64,000 nt of DNA, from positions 76,567-140,566 of the forward strand of contig MEOE01000011.1 of NCBI GenBank assembly GCA_001768565.1. The letters are read 5' to 3'. Every line of letters starts with the position of its first letter. Position 1 is the stretch's first letter. Below are positions 35,212 to 44,244 of this stretch, piece after piece. The translations under genes and the position numbers were made by a program. The notes under the pieces are model-generated. The model saw only the letters and a list, made by a program, of their open reading frames with translations. It made no database searches and was not told the DNA's origin. The DNA comes from Bacteroidetes bacterium GWF2_33_16 (GTDB taxonomy: Bacteria; Bacteroidota; Bacteroidia; Bacteroidales; UBA12077).

Positions 35212-35982
35212 TTAATTAGTTTTTACTTTTGTTAGCATGGGATCGGTAAGTATTTTTTTTGCTCCCAGATAAAAGAAATATGCACTTATTGTCATAAGTA
35301 CATGGCTAATATCAAAATGATTAAACCAGATACTAAAGCCCCATTTGTTCATGAAAAATAAAGCACCAAGTGCCGAAAAACCGACAGCTATTAAAAATAA
35401 TTTACTCCCTTTACTTTTTGTTTTGATATACACAATTAAATTAAAACTGGTAACAACAACCAGTAAACCATAGGCTGAATGAACCTCTACAAAGAAAAAG
35501 TTTAATGTAAGAAATGTTATAATAACAAAAGTAGTAAGCTCAATAATATTTACCCATGCAAAAATGTTACCAAGCTTAGGTTTTATTAATGGGCGGGCAT
35601 ATTCGATTGATGCCCGTTCGACAAGCATTATGGAAAACATACTTGTAAGCCAACCTGGAAGTTTCCATGGATTAGCAATATTTTTAAGCAAGTTTTCGCC
35701 AAAAATATGTGAAAGGGCTCTTACAAATATATCGGGTGAATGCCATTGAGTGTTAAACAAATATAAGAATCCATGTCCGATCAAACCTCCAATGGTAGTA
35801 GCTATTCCCATACTTAAAAAATAATAGCGCAAATATAGATGCACCTTATTGTGAACAGGTATTCTACTTAATTTAATAAATGCATAAAAACAAACTGCCG
35901 ATACCATTAAATCAGTAAAGGTGGTTACTGGTTCGTCAATTTGTATACCTAGTATGTCTATTGATGGTTGAATAAATTCCAT
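35212..35982 (-). CDS. Seven-helix integral membrane protein with conserved-looking histidines
   Basis: The 256-residue protein has about seven hydrophobic segments and no signal peptide. I do not recognise a family with certainty. Polar residues within helices include GGLIGHGFLYLF in the second helix and HFDISHVLMTISAYFFYLGA in the last. This Ser/His followed by HxxxxH layout recalls heptahelical CREST-type membrane hydrolases (ceramidase/PAQR relatives), but that is a weak analogy. It is divergently transcribed from the beta-barrel gene to its right. Confidence 0.72.
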   Translation of the reverse strand: MEFIQPSIDILGIQIDEPVTTFTDLMVSAVCFYAFIKLSRIPVHNKVHLYLRYYFLSMGIATTIGGLIGHGFLYLFNTQWHSPDIFVRALSHIFGENLLKNIANPWKLPGWLTSMFSIMLVERASIEYARPLIKPKLGNIFAWVNIIELTTFVIITFLTLNFFFVEVHSAYGLLVVVTSFNLIVYIKTKSKGSKLFLIAVGFSALGALFFMNKWGFSIWFNHFDISHVLMTISAYFFYLGAKKILTDPMLTKVKTN

Positions 35983-36101
35983 AACAAATGCAAATTAAAA
36001 AATGAATAGGCTTTTGTCAATATAGACAATAAAAATTCTTGTTTGTTCTTCTCATTTTTTTATAATTTATATTCATCCCATTAATTTAACCATATCTTTT
36101 T

Positions 36102-36109
36102 TATCTTTG
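36102..36109 (+). promoter_or_regulatory. -7 promoter box for the PorT-like gene
   Basis: TATCTTTG matches TAnnTTTG, 27 bp before the TTG start at 36136. No convincing -33 element is seen. Confidence 0.45.
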
Positions 36110-36135
36110 TCAACAATCAACCAAAACAAGCAGAT

Positions 36136-36780
36136 TTGAAAAAAATATTTCTTTTAATTCTAATTCAGAGTTTCATTTTATCTGATACTATTGGACAGGA
36201 AAATAAATTTATACCAATTTCATCTTTTGGAATTAGGCAGGGAGCTAATGTTTCATTTGTTGATTTCTCGCCTACTGTTTCTACAGGTATTTTATATGGG
36301 TATAATGGGGGATTGGTATTTCGACATGTTAACGAAGAATTATTTGCACTTCAGGTTGAATTAAATTTTACACAAAAAGGTTGGATCGAGAGTTTAGACA
36401 CAATTCCAAATACTTATAACCGTAAACTTAGTTATATTGAATTACCCTTTTTAACCCAAATATTTATTGGAAAAAGAGATGTTAAGTACTACTTGAATCT
36501 TGGACCATCAGTAGCCTATCTTATATCCGAAAAAGAAAATATGACAATTGGTAATGAGCAATATGTTCGCGAATATTATAATAAAGCTATCAACAATAAG
36601 TTTGATTTTAGCGTAGTTGGTGAAATAGGCATTCGTTATGATTCTAAAATTGGAATGTTTAATATGGGAATCCGGTATTACTATACTATGACTAATCTTT
36701 TTAAATATAATTCAGAAAACACTTATGAAATATCGCGAAATCAAACAATAAATATCGCTCTAACCTATTTTGTCTTTTAA
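36136..36780 (+). CDS. PorT-family outer-membrane beta-barrel protein, TTG start
   Basis: The start codon is TTG; no in-frame ATG lies near, and the signal peptide KKIFLLILIQSFILSDTIG begins right after it. The 214-residue protein has the pattern of the Bacteroidota small barrel domain: FGIRQGANVSFVDFSP, LQVELNFTQKGW, LSYIELPFLTQIFIG, YYLNLGPSVAYLISE and MGIRYYYTMTNLF. About eight strands are expected in the outer membrane. Specific function is unknown. Confidence 0.88.
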   Translation: MKKIFLLILIQSFILSDTIGQENKFIPISSFGIRQGANVSFVDFSPTVSTGILYGYNGGLVFRHVNEELFALQVELNFTQKGWIESLDTIPNTYNRKLSYIELPFLTQIFIGKRDVKYYLNLGPSVAYLISEKENMTIGNEQYVREYYNKAINNKFDFSVVGEIGIRYDSKIGMFNMGIRYYYTMTNLFKYNSENTYEISRNQTINIALTYFVF

Positions 36781-36863
36781 TTAACCAATCGGTTTGAACA
36801 TATTGTATAAATTGTTGTTTAGTATGTTGAATTACAAACTAAACAATTAAATAATATAATGAT

Positions 36864-37406
36864 ATGAAAAGGATTAGCGTTTTTTTTGCTTTTATGCTCG
36901 CAATAACAACTTTAATGGCACAAACTAAAACTTTATATGATTTTAAGGTTAATGATATTGATGGGAAAGAATTTGATCTTTCAACATTAAAAGGTAAAAA
37001 AGTGCTTGTGGTAAACACCGCATCGAAATGTGGATTTACTCCACAGTATACCGATTTACAAAAGTTGTATGAAAAATATGGATCTGATAAATTTGTAATT
37101 ATTGGCTTCCCAGCAAATAATTTTATGAGTCAAGAACCAGGTAGCAATGATGAAATTAAAGAATTTTGTTCTACAAAGTACAATGTTACATTTCCTATGA
37201 TGGCAAAAATTTCAGTTAAAGGAAAAGATATTCATCCATTATACGAGTGGTTAACATCAAAGGAACTGAATGGAGTTATGGATTCAAATGTAAAATGGAA
37301 TTTTCAGAAATACATGATCGATGAAAATGGTAAATTGTTTGATGTAGCATACTCAAAAACAAATCCACTTGATGAGCAAATTGTAAAATGGATTACAGGT
37401 AAATAG
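36864..37406 (+). CDS. Glutathione peroxidase family thiol peroxidase, exported
   Basis: The 180-residue protein has a signal peptide (KRISVFFAFMLAITTLMA) then the GPx fold. The peroxidatic residue is Cys56 in NTASKCGFTPQY (cysteine, not selenocysteine). The catalytic tetrad partners are Gln90 in FMSQEPG and Trp145/Asn146 in KWNFQK. Such Cys-GPx enzymes usually use thioredoxin rather than glutathione. Export makes it a periplasmic peroxide scavenger, which is less common for this family. It is followed by a hairpin terminator. Confidence 0.95.
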   Translation: MKRISVFFAFMLAITTLMAQTKTLYDFKVNDIDGKEFDLSTLKGKKVLVVNTASKCGFTPQYTDLQKLYEKYGSDKFVIIGFPANNFMSQEPGSNDEIKEFCSTKYNVTFPMMAKISVKGKDIHPLYEWLTSKELNGVMDSNVKWNFQKYMIDENGKLFDVAYSKTNPLDEQIVKWITGK

Positions 37407-37427
37407 TAAAATAATACTATAATTTAT

Positions 37428-37460
37428 AATCCACTTCCGTTTAGGTTGTGGATTTTTTTT
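37428..37460 (+). terminator. Intrinsic terminator after the peroxidase gene
   Basis: AATCCAC (37428-37434) and GTGGATT (37448-37454) form the stem, followed by eight T in a row. It lies before the chosen start of the next gene. Confidence 0.8.
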
Positions 37461-37541
37461 GTAATTTACAGGGTAAATACAGTTTTAATTATCTATATAA
37501 TATTAGGTATATTAATTTTATATAATCAAAAATATATAATT

Positions 37542-38552
37542 ATGAGAAACTTACTTTTGTTAATTGCCATTGGTTTTATGTTTTCGTGTACACAAACAGG
37601 AACACAAAATAAATACCCCGAATTGATTGGGCCATATCTTGGACAGGAAATACCTGGTGATTCGGCCAGGCTTTTTGCTCCAGGTATTATTTCAACAGGC
37701 ATGTCGGATCGTGATATTACAATCTATCCAGATGGTTCAGAGATTTATTTTTGTAAGAATATTGGTAATTTTAAATATTCAACAATTTTTTATGTAAAAC
37801 AAATAAACAACCAATGGACAAAGCCTGAGATTGTTGAATTTGGTACGAATCCAAAATTCATTTACATAGAACCACACATTTCACCTGACGGTAAAAAGTT
37901 TTATTTTGCAAGTAATATGCCTGTTGATGGATGTAAGCCTGGAATTATGAATATATGGATTTGTAATCGTAAAAAAGATAATTGGGGAGAACCTTATCCA
38001 ATAGGTGCTCCAATAAATACAGGTACCGATCAGTATTATCCATCGGTAACAAATGACGGTACACTTTATTTCACATCCGAAGATTCTGCAACGAACGAAG
38101 AATTTATTTATAGATCGAAATTTATTGATGGGAAATACCAAAAACCAGAAATGTTGCCTAAAAATATTAATATGGGCAGAGCCAGATTTAATGCTTTAAT
38201 TTCTCCGGATGAGTCATTTATAATTGTTCCTGCTTTTGGTATGCCCGATTCCTTTGGTGCTACAGATTATTACATAGTGTTTAGAAATGAAAATGACCAG
38301 TGGAGTAAGCCTATAAATATGGGCGCATTCGTAAATTCAGTCAATGGCCAAGAGTGGTCGGCTTCATTATCGCCTGATGGTAATTTTTTGTTTTTTATGT
38401 CGGCAAAAATTCCTGAGAATGTTCAGTTGCCAGTAAAACTATCAACTATCACATTTGAAGAAATGAACAATACTTGCCAAAATGGTAACTCAGATATTTA
38501 TTGGATCAAAACAGATTTTATTAAGGAGCTTAAAAAAATGGCTGAATATTGA
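37542..38552 (+). CDS. Lipoprotein with PD40/TolB-like beta-propeller repeats
   Basis: The ATG at 37542 gives 336 residues and a lipoprotein signal (LLLLIAIGFMFSC); the longer frame would place the start inside the preceding terminator. The mature part is a propeller of PD40-like blades: DITIYPDGSEIYFCKN, PHISPDGKKFYFASNMP, YPSVTNDGTLYFTSEDS, ALISPDESFIIVPAFG and ASLSPDGNFLFFMSAK. Such outer-membrane lipoproteins often act in peptidoglycan linkage or sensing in Bacteroidota. No enzyme domain is seen. Confidence 0.88.
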   Translation: MRNLLLLIAIGFMFSCTQTGTQNKYPELIGPYLGQEIPGDSARLFAPGIISTGMSDRDITIYPDGSEIYFCKNIGNFKYSTIFYVKQINNQWTKPEIVEFGTNPKFIYIEPHISPDGKKFYFASNMPVDGCKPGIMNIWICNRKKDNWGEPYPIGAPINTGTDQYYPSVTNDGTLYFTSEDSATNEEFIYRSKFIDGKYQKPEMLPKNINMGRARFNALISPDESFIIVPAFGMPDSFGATDYYIVFRNENDQWSKPINMGAFVNSVNGQEWSASLSPDGNFLFFMSAKIPENVQLPVKLSTITFEEMNNTCQNGNSDIYWIKTDFIKELKKMAEY

Positions 38553-38614
38553 TAAAGAAAGTTAGTGAACAATAATAGGTAATGAATTGGTGTATCAATA
38601 ATTCTTTCAGCTTT

Positions 38615-40567
38615 TTATTTATCACAAAATCTTCCGATAACCTGATAGGCTTCTTCCATACCTAGTTCACCTGCTTTGCTCATATCCATACAACCATTTT
38701 CGTTTTCTTTGAGGTAAATGTATGTTAATCCTCTATTATAATAAGCCTCTTTAAATTCATTATCGGCTTTAATTACAAGATTATAGTATTCAATAGCTTT
38801 TCTATAATCACGCATTTGCAGGTATAAATTACCAAGATTAAAATCACAAAAAATAAAATCTGGTGATAACTCTTTTGCTTTTGTTAGATCATTAATAATA
38901 AGATTGAAATCAGTAAAACTCTCTGTATGTTGCGATTTTACGGACTCAAAATTGATCAACGAAGAATTCACAATATAGTAATCACTTTCATTTTCAAGCT
39001 GTTTTATATATTCTATCATCTCAGACCGAATAGTTGCACGGCTGAAATATGCCATATAATTTAATGAATCAGTATCAATTAGTGCATTTAAATCAGATAA
39101 GGCTTCATTATAGTTCTTAATAATACCTTTATATATTGCAGCTGCTAATCTTACTGATTGGTTATTGCTTTTATTGAGTTCAGTAATTTTAGATCGGTAA
39201 TAATCGTTATTCTGATATTGATCAATTTCGTTTGCAATTACAAATCCTAAGGCTTCAAAATCATTTTTAGTATTATAAAGATTGTCGTTTACATGAGTAA
39301 TGCGAATAAGGTAATTACTATTTTTTAATCCAGGAACCAAAGCAAAATTACTCTCGGGTTCAATTCTAAGATTTTTATCAGATTGACTAAAAAATCTATT
39401 ACTATTCTTAAATGTGATAAAACTTTGTAAATTTATTGATGTATCGGCATAGTTTGAGTAATTATCTTTATTTGAGTTTACCGATGCAATTATTTTTTCA
39501 GCCTTTTCTCTATCTGTATACGCTCCTTTTAAGTCATTTAGTTTTTGCCTAACAAACGATCTGCTCATATAAGCTTTAGCAAAATCGGGATATATTTCGA
39601 TTGCTTGCGATAAGTCTATAAATGCTCCTTGCAAATCGCCTGTTTCCATTTTTATTACAGCCCGGTTAAAGTAACACAAAACATTTTGAGGATTTAACTT
39701 AATTACTTTATCCAAATCCTTTATAGCTTCGTTTTCGAGACCAATCTCGCTTCGCATTAATGCTCTGTTAAATAAAGCAATTGAGTTGTTTGGATCAATC
39801 TGAAGCGATGTATCTAAATCAGAAATAGCGTTTTGCGTATTTTTTAAATTATAGAGAGATAATGCTCTATTAATGTATGCATTCGTATTAAGTGGATCGA
39901 GTTGGGTTACTATTGTAAAATAATGGATTGCAGTATCATACATCTGTTTTTCGTAATACAGAAAACCTTTATTTAAATAAGCATAAAAAAACTCAGGATC
40001 AATTTTAATTGCCTTATCGTAATCAGCGATTGCCCCGATAGTGTCTTTCATCATTACACGAGCAACTCCACGATAATTATAAGCTTTCTTATTTTTCGAC
40101 AGAATTTCAATAGATTTATTAAAATCATCAATTGCTTGCTCAAATTGATCTATATTTATTTTGCAGAATCCTCTAAATGTATAAAAATCAGGCTCAATGG
40201 AGTTTAGGATTAATGCTTCTGAAAAATCATTAATAGCGAGGTAATACTTTTTTAAATTTACTCTGGCACTACCTCTATAATAATATGCAATTGTATAGTT
40301 TGACTTAAGCTGAATAGCTTTCGAGAAATCTTGTTCTGAACCAATATAATCAAACAGGTAATCCTTGGCAACACCTCTTAAAAAATAAGATTCATGATTG
40401 TTAGGTTTAATTTCAATTGCAGTATTAAAAAACTCTATAGCCTCTTTATACTTTTCTTTACCAAGTTGCCAACGACCTTGATTTAAATAATAGTCGACAT
40501 TAAGTTGAGAAAAAACAGTTACAATAGAATAAAACGATATGGCAAGTAAAACAATAAGTTTCTTCAC
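38615..40567 (-). CDS. Secreted TPR-repeat protein, GTG start
   Basis: The start is GTG, directly opening a signal peptide (KKLIVLLAISFYSIVTVFS). The 650 residues are mostly tetratricopeptide repeats, about ten in the first half (for example EAIEFFNTAIEIKPNNHESY and EQAIDDFNKSIEILSKNKKA) and about three more near the end (KAIEYYNLVIKADNEFKEAY). A repeat-poor linker lies around residues 365-480. TPR arrays are protein-protein scaffolds; a periplasmic role is inferred from the signal. It follows the msrC gene by 5 bp and ends convergently with the PD40 gene. Confidence 0.9.
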   Translation of the reverse strand: MKKLIVLLAISFYSIVTVFSQLNVDYYLNQGRWQLGKEKYKEAIEFFNTAIEIKPNNHESYFLRGVAKDYLFDYIGSEQDFSKAIQLKSNYTIAYYYRGSARVNLKKYYLAINDFSEALILNSIEPDFYTFRGFCKINIDQFEQAIDDFNKSIEILSKNKKAYNYRGVARVMMKDTIGAIADYDKAIKIDPEFFYAYLNKGFLYYEKQMYDTAIHYFTIVTQLDPLNTNAYINRALSLYNLKNTQNAISDLDTSLQIDPNNSIALFNRALMRSEIGLENEAIKDLDKVIKLNPQNVLCYFNRAVIKMETGDLQGAFIDLSQAIEIYPDFAKAYMSRSFVRQKLNDLKGAYTDREKAEKIIASVNSNKDNYSNYADTSINLQSFITFKNSNRFFSQSDKNLRIEPESNFALVPGLKNSNYLIRITHVNDNLYNTKNDFEALGFVIANEIDQYQNNDYYRSKITELNKSNNQSVRLAAAIYKGIIKNYNEALSDLNALIDTDSLNYMAYFSRATIRSEMIEYIKQLENESDYYIVNSSLINFESVKSQHTESFTDFNLIINDLTKAKELSPDFIFCDFNLGNLYLQMRDYRKAIEYYNLVIKADNEFKEAYYNRGLTYIYLKENENGCMDMSKAGELGMEEAYQVIGRFCDK

Positions 40568-40572
40568 CTGAT

Positions 40573-41034
40573 TTAGATATAAATTAATTCAAGGATTTTA
40601 GTTAGTTGTAGTTCGTCAATTTCATCGAATGAGTTATACTCATTACTATCTACGTCCAGAACTCCAATAATATGTCCTGATTTATCTTTTAATGGGATAA
40701 CAATTTCTGATTTCGAACGAGAATCACAGGCAATATGTCCTGGAAATTTTTCGACATCAGCAACAACGATTGCTTTTTTCTGATTTATTCCAGCCCAACA
40801 AACGCCAGAATCTTTTTTTAATTCCTGACAAGCAACAGGTCCCTGATATTGACCCACAATTAATTTTTCATTTTTCAGAAAATAAAAACCTGTCCAGAAA
40901 AAGTATTCCATTTTATGATGCAATACGGCAATTATTGTTGACATACGGGCATTGTAATCATCGGTTTTTATCATAAGTCCTTGAAGCTGGTCATATATTC
41001 GCTCGTAACGTCCTTGTTTCTTCTTTTTATCCAT
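40573..41034 (-). CDS. msrC: Free methionine-R-sulfoxide reductase (GAF-domain type)
   Basis: The 153-residue GAF protein has the three catalytic/resolving cysteines of fRMsr at Cys69, Cys79 and Cys103. Their spacing (10 and 24) is the same as in the E. coli enzyme (Cys84, 94, 118, from memory). Family context is clear in GPVACQELKKDSGVCWAGIN and FPGHIACDSRSKSEIVIPL. It reduces free methionine-R-sulfoxide using thioredoxin, in the cytosol. The secreted TPR gene begins 5 bp downstream, a curious partnering of cytosolic and secreted products. Confidence 0.95.
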   Translation of the reverse strand: MDKKKKQGRYERIYDQLQGLMIKTDDYNARMSTIIAVLHHKMEYFFWTGFYFLKNEKLIVGQYQGPVACQELKKDSGVCWAGINQKKAIVVADVEKFPGHIACDSRSKSEIVIPLKDKSGHIIGVLDVDSNEYNSFDEIDELQLTKILELIYI

Positions 41035-41053
41035 GTTAAACTATTTTGAATTT

Positions 41054-41061
41054 CAAAGGTA
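41054..41061 (-). promoter_or_regulatory. -7 promoter box for msrC
   Basis: On the minus strand this reads TACCTTTG, matching TAnnTTTG, with the msrC ATG (41034) about 20 bases downstream. No clear -33 box. Confidence 0.45.
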
Positions 41062-41115
41062 ATAAATTTTAGACACCTGAATTCAGTTTTTATTAACGGA
41101 ACATGTTATTAAATA

Positions 41116-41148
41116 ATTGTAAGATGCATTAAACTTAGATTATCTTTG
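41116..41148 (+). promoter_or_regulatory. Bacteroidota-type promoter for the MFS gene
   Basis: ATTG at 41116-41119, a 21-bp spacer and TATCTTTG at 41141-41148 match the -33/-7 boxes. The expected leader before the ATG at 41176 is about 21 bases. Confidence 0.62.
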
Positions 41149-41175
41149 CTAGTCAATAAGGCTTAAAGTACTTCA

Positions 41176-42459
41176 ATGCTTATCAATATAATTAAGAACC
41201 TAACTGTAAAAGAAAAACGATCATTTAAGCTCCATTTTACCTTTTCTTTAATTGATGGGATGATCAGGGGAGCATTGCTTTTAAATGAATATATTTTTAT
41301 AAAAAGTTTGAGCGGAACAAGTTATCAACTTAGTTTTTTGTTCCAGTCAAGTGTGGTAGTGCTTTTGCTATCTGTTTTTTTCAATGAGCTTATATATAGA
41401 GCAAGACGCAAGGGTCACTTGTTGCGAATAGCTGGTTTAATTACACATTTACCACTTATTCTCTTGTTATTTTTTCCACGAAATCCTGAAATGTATTCTG
41501 TTAATTCAATTTATCATTTTGCATTTCTATTTATCTTTTTTACCTATTATTTATCTTATCCGATCGTATTACCAACAATAAATTTATTCCTGAAAAACGC
41601 ATATTCCAAGGACAATTTTGGTCGATTGTATGGTTTTTCTACCACTGTAAGGCAAGTAATGATGATGCTTACTATTTTCTTTTTTGGAATCTTTCTTGAT
41701 TATGACAATTTTTCTTTTACATATATTTTTCCAGTACTTGGCGTATTGGGCGTTTTGAGTATCGTTCTATTTTCGATTATTGAATATATACCTAAGTCAG
41801 TACCTGATTTATCCGAAAGTCTGGTAATGTCGGTTGTTAGCTCCTTTAAGAAAATGGTTACTATTTTAAAAACAAATAAACCTTATCTGGATTTTCAGAT
41901 TGCTTATTTGTTCTATGGTTTTAGTTTTATGAGTACACGATCGGTAATTAATATTTTTTATAACGAAGCATTAGATCTAAACTATTCGAGTGTGGCCTTT
42001 TATCAAAATGCTTATAATATTATCGCAATTTTAATACTTCCATTTTTTGGAAATCTAATTGGGAAAGTTGATCCAAGGCGATTTACTATTGTTTCCTTTA
42101 TCTCAATGGCTGGGTATATTTTATTTACTGCACTTACTGCATATTTCCCATATGCATTCGATATTTCTACAGTAAAAATATATGTAACTTTAATTATTGC
42201 AACCATATTCTTTGGAGTTTTCAATGCAACGATTGTTTTATCCTGGAATATTGGATCGTCTTATTTCTGTTCTAACGAAGAAGCAGGCGATTATCAGTCA
42301 GTGCATTTATTTTTAACCGGATTCAGAGGTATTTACTCTCCTTTTATTGGCGTATTATTCTATGAATTATTAGGTTTTTCATGGACCTTTGGCTTTGGAG
42401 TAATTATGTTATTGATTGCTGCATGGATTATGCAATGGTCTTATAAGAAAAGAAAATAA
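41176..42459 (+). CDS. Major facilitator superfamily transporter
   Basis: The 427-residue protein has about 12 hydrophobic segments, in two groups of six separated by a basic/polar central loop (SVVSSFKKMVTILKTNKPYL, about 216-235). The loop between helices 2 and 3 carries a basic YRARRKGHLLR, and the fifth/sixth-helix region shows FGRLYGFSTTVRQVMM, consistent with MFS folding. Substrate is not recognisable. It has its own promoter; the TGANCTAAAG repeat block begins 5 bp after the stop codon. Confidence 0.85.
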   Translation: MLINIIKNLTVKEKRSFKLHFTFSLIDGMIRGALLLNEYIFIKSLSGTSYQLSFLFQSSVVVLLLSVFFNELIYRARRKGHLLRIAGLITHLPLILLLFFPRNPEMYSVNSIYHFAFLFIFFTYYLSYPIVLPTINLFLKNAYSKDNFGRLYGFSTTVRQVMMMLTIFFFGIFLDYDNFSFTYIFPVLGVLGVLSIVLFSIIEYIPKSVPDLSESLVMSVVSSFKKMVTILKTNKPYLDFQIAYLFYGFSFMSTRSVINIFYNEALDLNYSSVAFYQNAYNIIAILILPFFGNLIGKVDPRRFTIVSFISMAGYILFTALTAYFPYAFDISTVKIYVTLIIATIFFGVFNATIVLSWNIGSSYFCSNEEAGDYQSVHLFLTGFRGIYSPFIGVLFYELLGFSWTFGFGVIMLLIAAWIMQWSYKKRK

Positions 42460-42464
42460 AAAAA

Positions 42465-42504
42465 TGAGCTAAAGTGAACTAAAGTGATCTAAAGTGAACT
42501 AAAG
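42465..42504. repeat. Tandem repeat, four TGANCTAAAG units
   Basis: Four contiguous 10-bp units, TGAGCTAAAG, TGAACTAAAG, TGATCTAAAG and TGAACTAAAG, vary only at the fourth base. The block belongs to the same family as the one at 7851-7915 and again lies in a short intergenic gap. Confidence 0.92.
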
Positions 42505-42602
42505 CTTGCCCGACGAAGTTGGGTTTAAAGTTAAAATGTTAAGGTAGTTATAATTTGATTATTGAATTTTGTATTTTTATTTCGATTATAAATAAAACAA
42601 TA

Positions 42603-44237
42603 ATGAAAAAAATATTTTTAACACTAATAGTAATAAGTCTCATTATGATTTCATGCACAAAAGAAAAGGTTGATCTTATTATTCACAACGCGAAAGTATA
42701 TACAGTAAATAATGATTTCTTAATTGCTGAGAGTTTTGCTGTTCGTGATGGCAAATTTCTGGAAATTGGCAATTCAAATGATATATTGAAAAAATATAAC
42801 TCCGATCAGGTTATTGATTTGCAAGGGAAGTATGTTTATCCGGGACTAATAGATGCTCATTGTCATTTTTATGGCTATTGTCTTTCATTACTTCAAGCAG
42901 ATTTGCGAAGCACAAAATCTTTTGATGAAATTGTTGATATTATCAAAGAGCACGATACAAAATACAATTCGGAATGGGTTCTTGGACGCAGCTGGGATCA
43001 AAACGACTGGGATATCAAGGAATTTCCCACCAAAGAAAAGTTAGATATGGCTTTTCCAGATAAACCTGTTTATTTACGTCGAGTTGATGGACATGCTGCA
43101 GTTGTTAACTCAAAAGCACTTAGTTTGGCTGGTATTACATCAAAAACAAAAATTGATGGTGGTAAAATAATTCTTCAAAATGGACAACCAACTGGCGTTT
43201 TGATTGATAATGCAATGAATCTGGTTGAGAAATTTATCCCCGAAGTTTATACAGAATCAGTTATTAAAGCATTGGAACAGGGTGAACAAAATTGTTTTGC
43301 TGCGGGCTTAACATCAGTAGGCGATGCAGGATTGACTAAGAAAGAAGTATTACTTATCGATTCGCTTCAAAAAAACAATAAAATGCACATGCGAATTAAT
43401 GCTATGCTAACTCCAACCGACGAAACACTTGACTACTTTATTAAAAACGGAATATATAAAACTGATTATTTGAATGTTCGATCTATTAAACTTTATGCCG
43501 ATGGTGCTTTGGGTTCGCGTGGAGCAGCATTAATAGAGCCATATTCTGACGATCCGGGGAATGATGGCCTGATAGTTGAACCAATCGAAGTTTATCACAG
43601 GATATGTAAACTGGCTTATGAAAATAATTACCAGGTTTGTACACATGCAATTGGTGATTCGGCAAACAGATTAATACTCGATATTTATGCACAATATTTA
43701 AAGGGAAAAAATGACCGACGATGGAGAATTGAACATGCACAAATTGTTCACCCTGATGATTTACATAAATTTGGTGATTATAGCATTGTTCCATCTATTC
43801 AAGCCACACATTGCACCTCAGATATGTATTGGACTGGTCAAAGATTGGGAGAGAAGCGAATAAAATATGCATATACATATAAGGAATTGTTAGATCAGAA
43901 TGGATGGATTCCTAATGGGACAGATTTTCCAGTAGAACGCATTGAACCCCTATTGACTTTTTATGCTTCTGTAGCTCGTAAAGACATTGAAGGCTATCCT
44001 GAAAATGGATTTCAGATTGATAATGCTTTAACTCGCGAAGAAACACTTAAGTCTATGACAATATGGGCAGCAAAAACAGCTTTTGAAGAAAATGAAAAAG
44101 GGAGCATTGAACCAACAAAGCTTGCCGATTTTATTGTTTTGGAAAAAGATATTATGGAAATACCAGAATCTGAGATTCTATCAGTAAAAATAATAGAAAC
44201 CTATAGTTCAGGTACTACTACCTTGAATATAAAATAA
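42603..44237 (+). CDS. Amidohydrolase-family lipoprotein (YtcJ-like)
   Basis: The ATG at 42603 opens a lipoprotein signal (KKIFLTLIVISLIMISC); a TTG 16 codons earlier is less likely. The 544 residues form a metal-dependent hydrolase: the HxH metal pair in GLIDAHCHFYG, further ligands likely in THAIGDSANR and RIEHAQIVHP, and a conserved Asp in PNGTDFPVER. The YtcJ/LAF3 group (COG1574) hydrolyses amides or related bonds of uncharacterised substrates. As an outer-membrane-anchored form it would act in the periplasm. The pirin gene follows 7 bp downstream. Confidence 0.9.
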   Translation: MKKIFLTLIVISLIMISCTKEKVDLIIHNAKVYTVNNDFLIAESFAVRDGKFLEIGNSNDILKKYNSDQVIDLQGKYVYPGLIDAHCHFYGYCLSLLQADLRSTKSFDEIVDIIKEHDTKYNSEWVLGRSWDQNDWDIKEFPTKEKLDMAFPDKPVYLRRVDGHAAVVNSKALSLAGITSKTKIDGGKIILQNGQPTGVLIDNAMNLVEKFIPEVYTESVIKALEQGEQNCFAAGLTSVGDAGLTKKEVLLIDSLQKNNKMHMRINAMLTPTDETLDYFIKNGIYKTDYLNVRSIKLYADGALGSRGAALIEPYSDDPGNDGLIVEPIEVYHRICKLAYENNYQVCTHAIGDSANRLILDIYAQYLKGKNDRRWRIEHAQIVHPDDLHKFGDYSIVPSIQATHCTSDMYWTGQRLGEKRIKYAYTYKELLDQNGWIPNGTDFPVERIEPLLTFYASVARKDIEGYPENGFQIDNALTREETLKSMTIWAAKTAFEENEKGSIEPTKLADFIVLEKDIMEIPESEILSVKIIETYSSGTTTLNIK

Positions 44238-44244
44238 CCTGATT

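Noticed and set aside
37446..37541. Longer start for the PD40 lipoprotein
   Set aside because: It would place the start within a terminator stem and internalise the lipobox.
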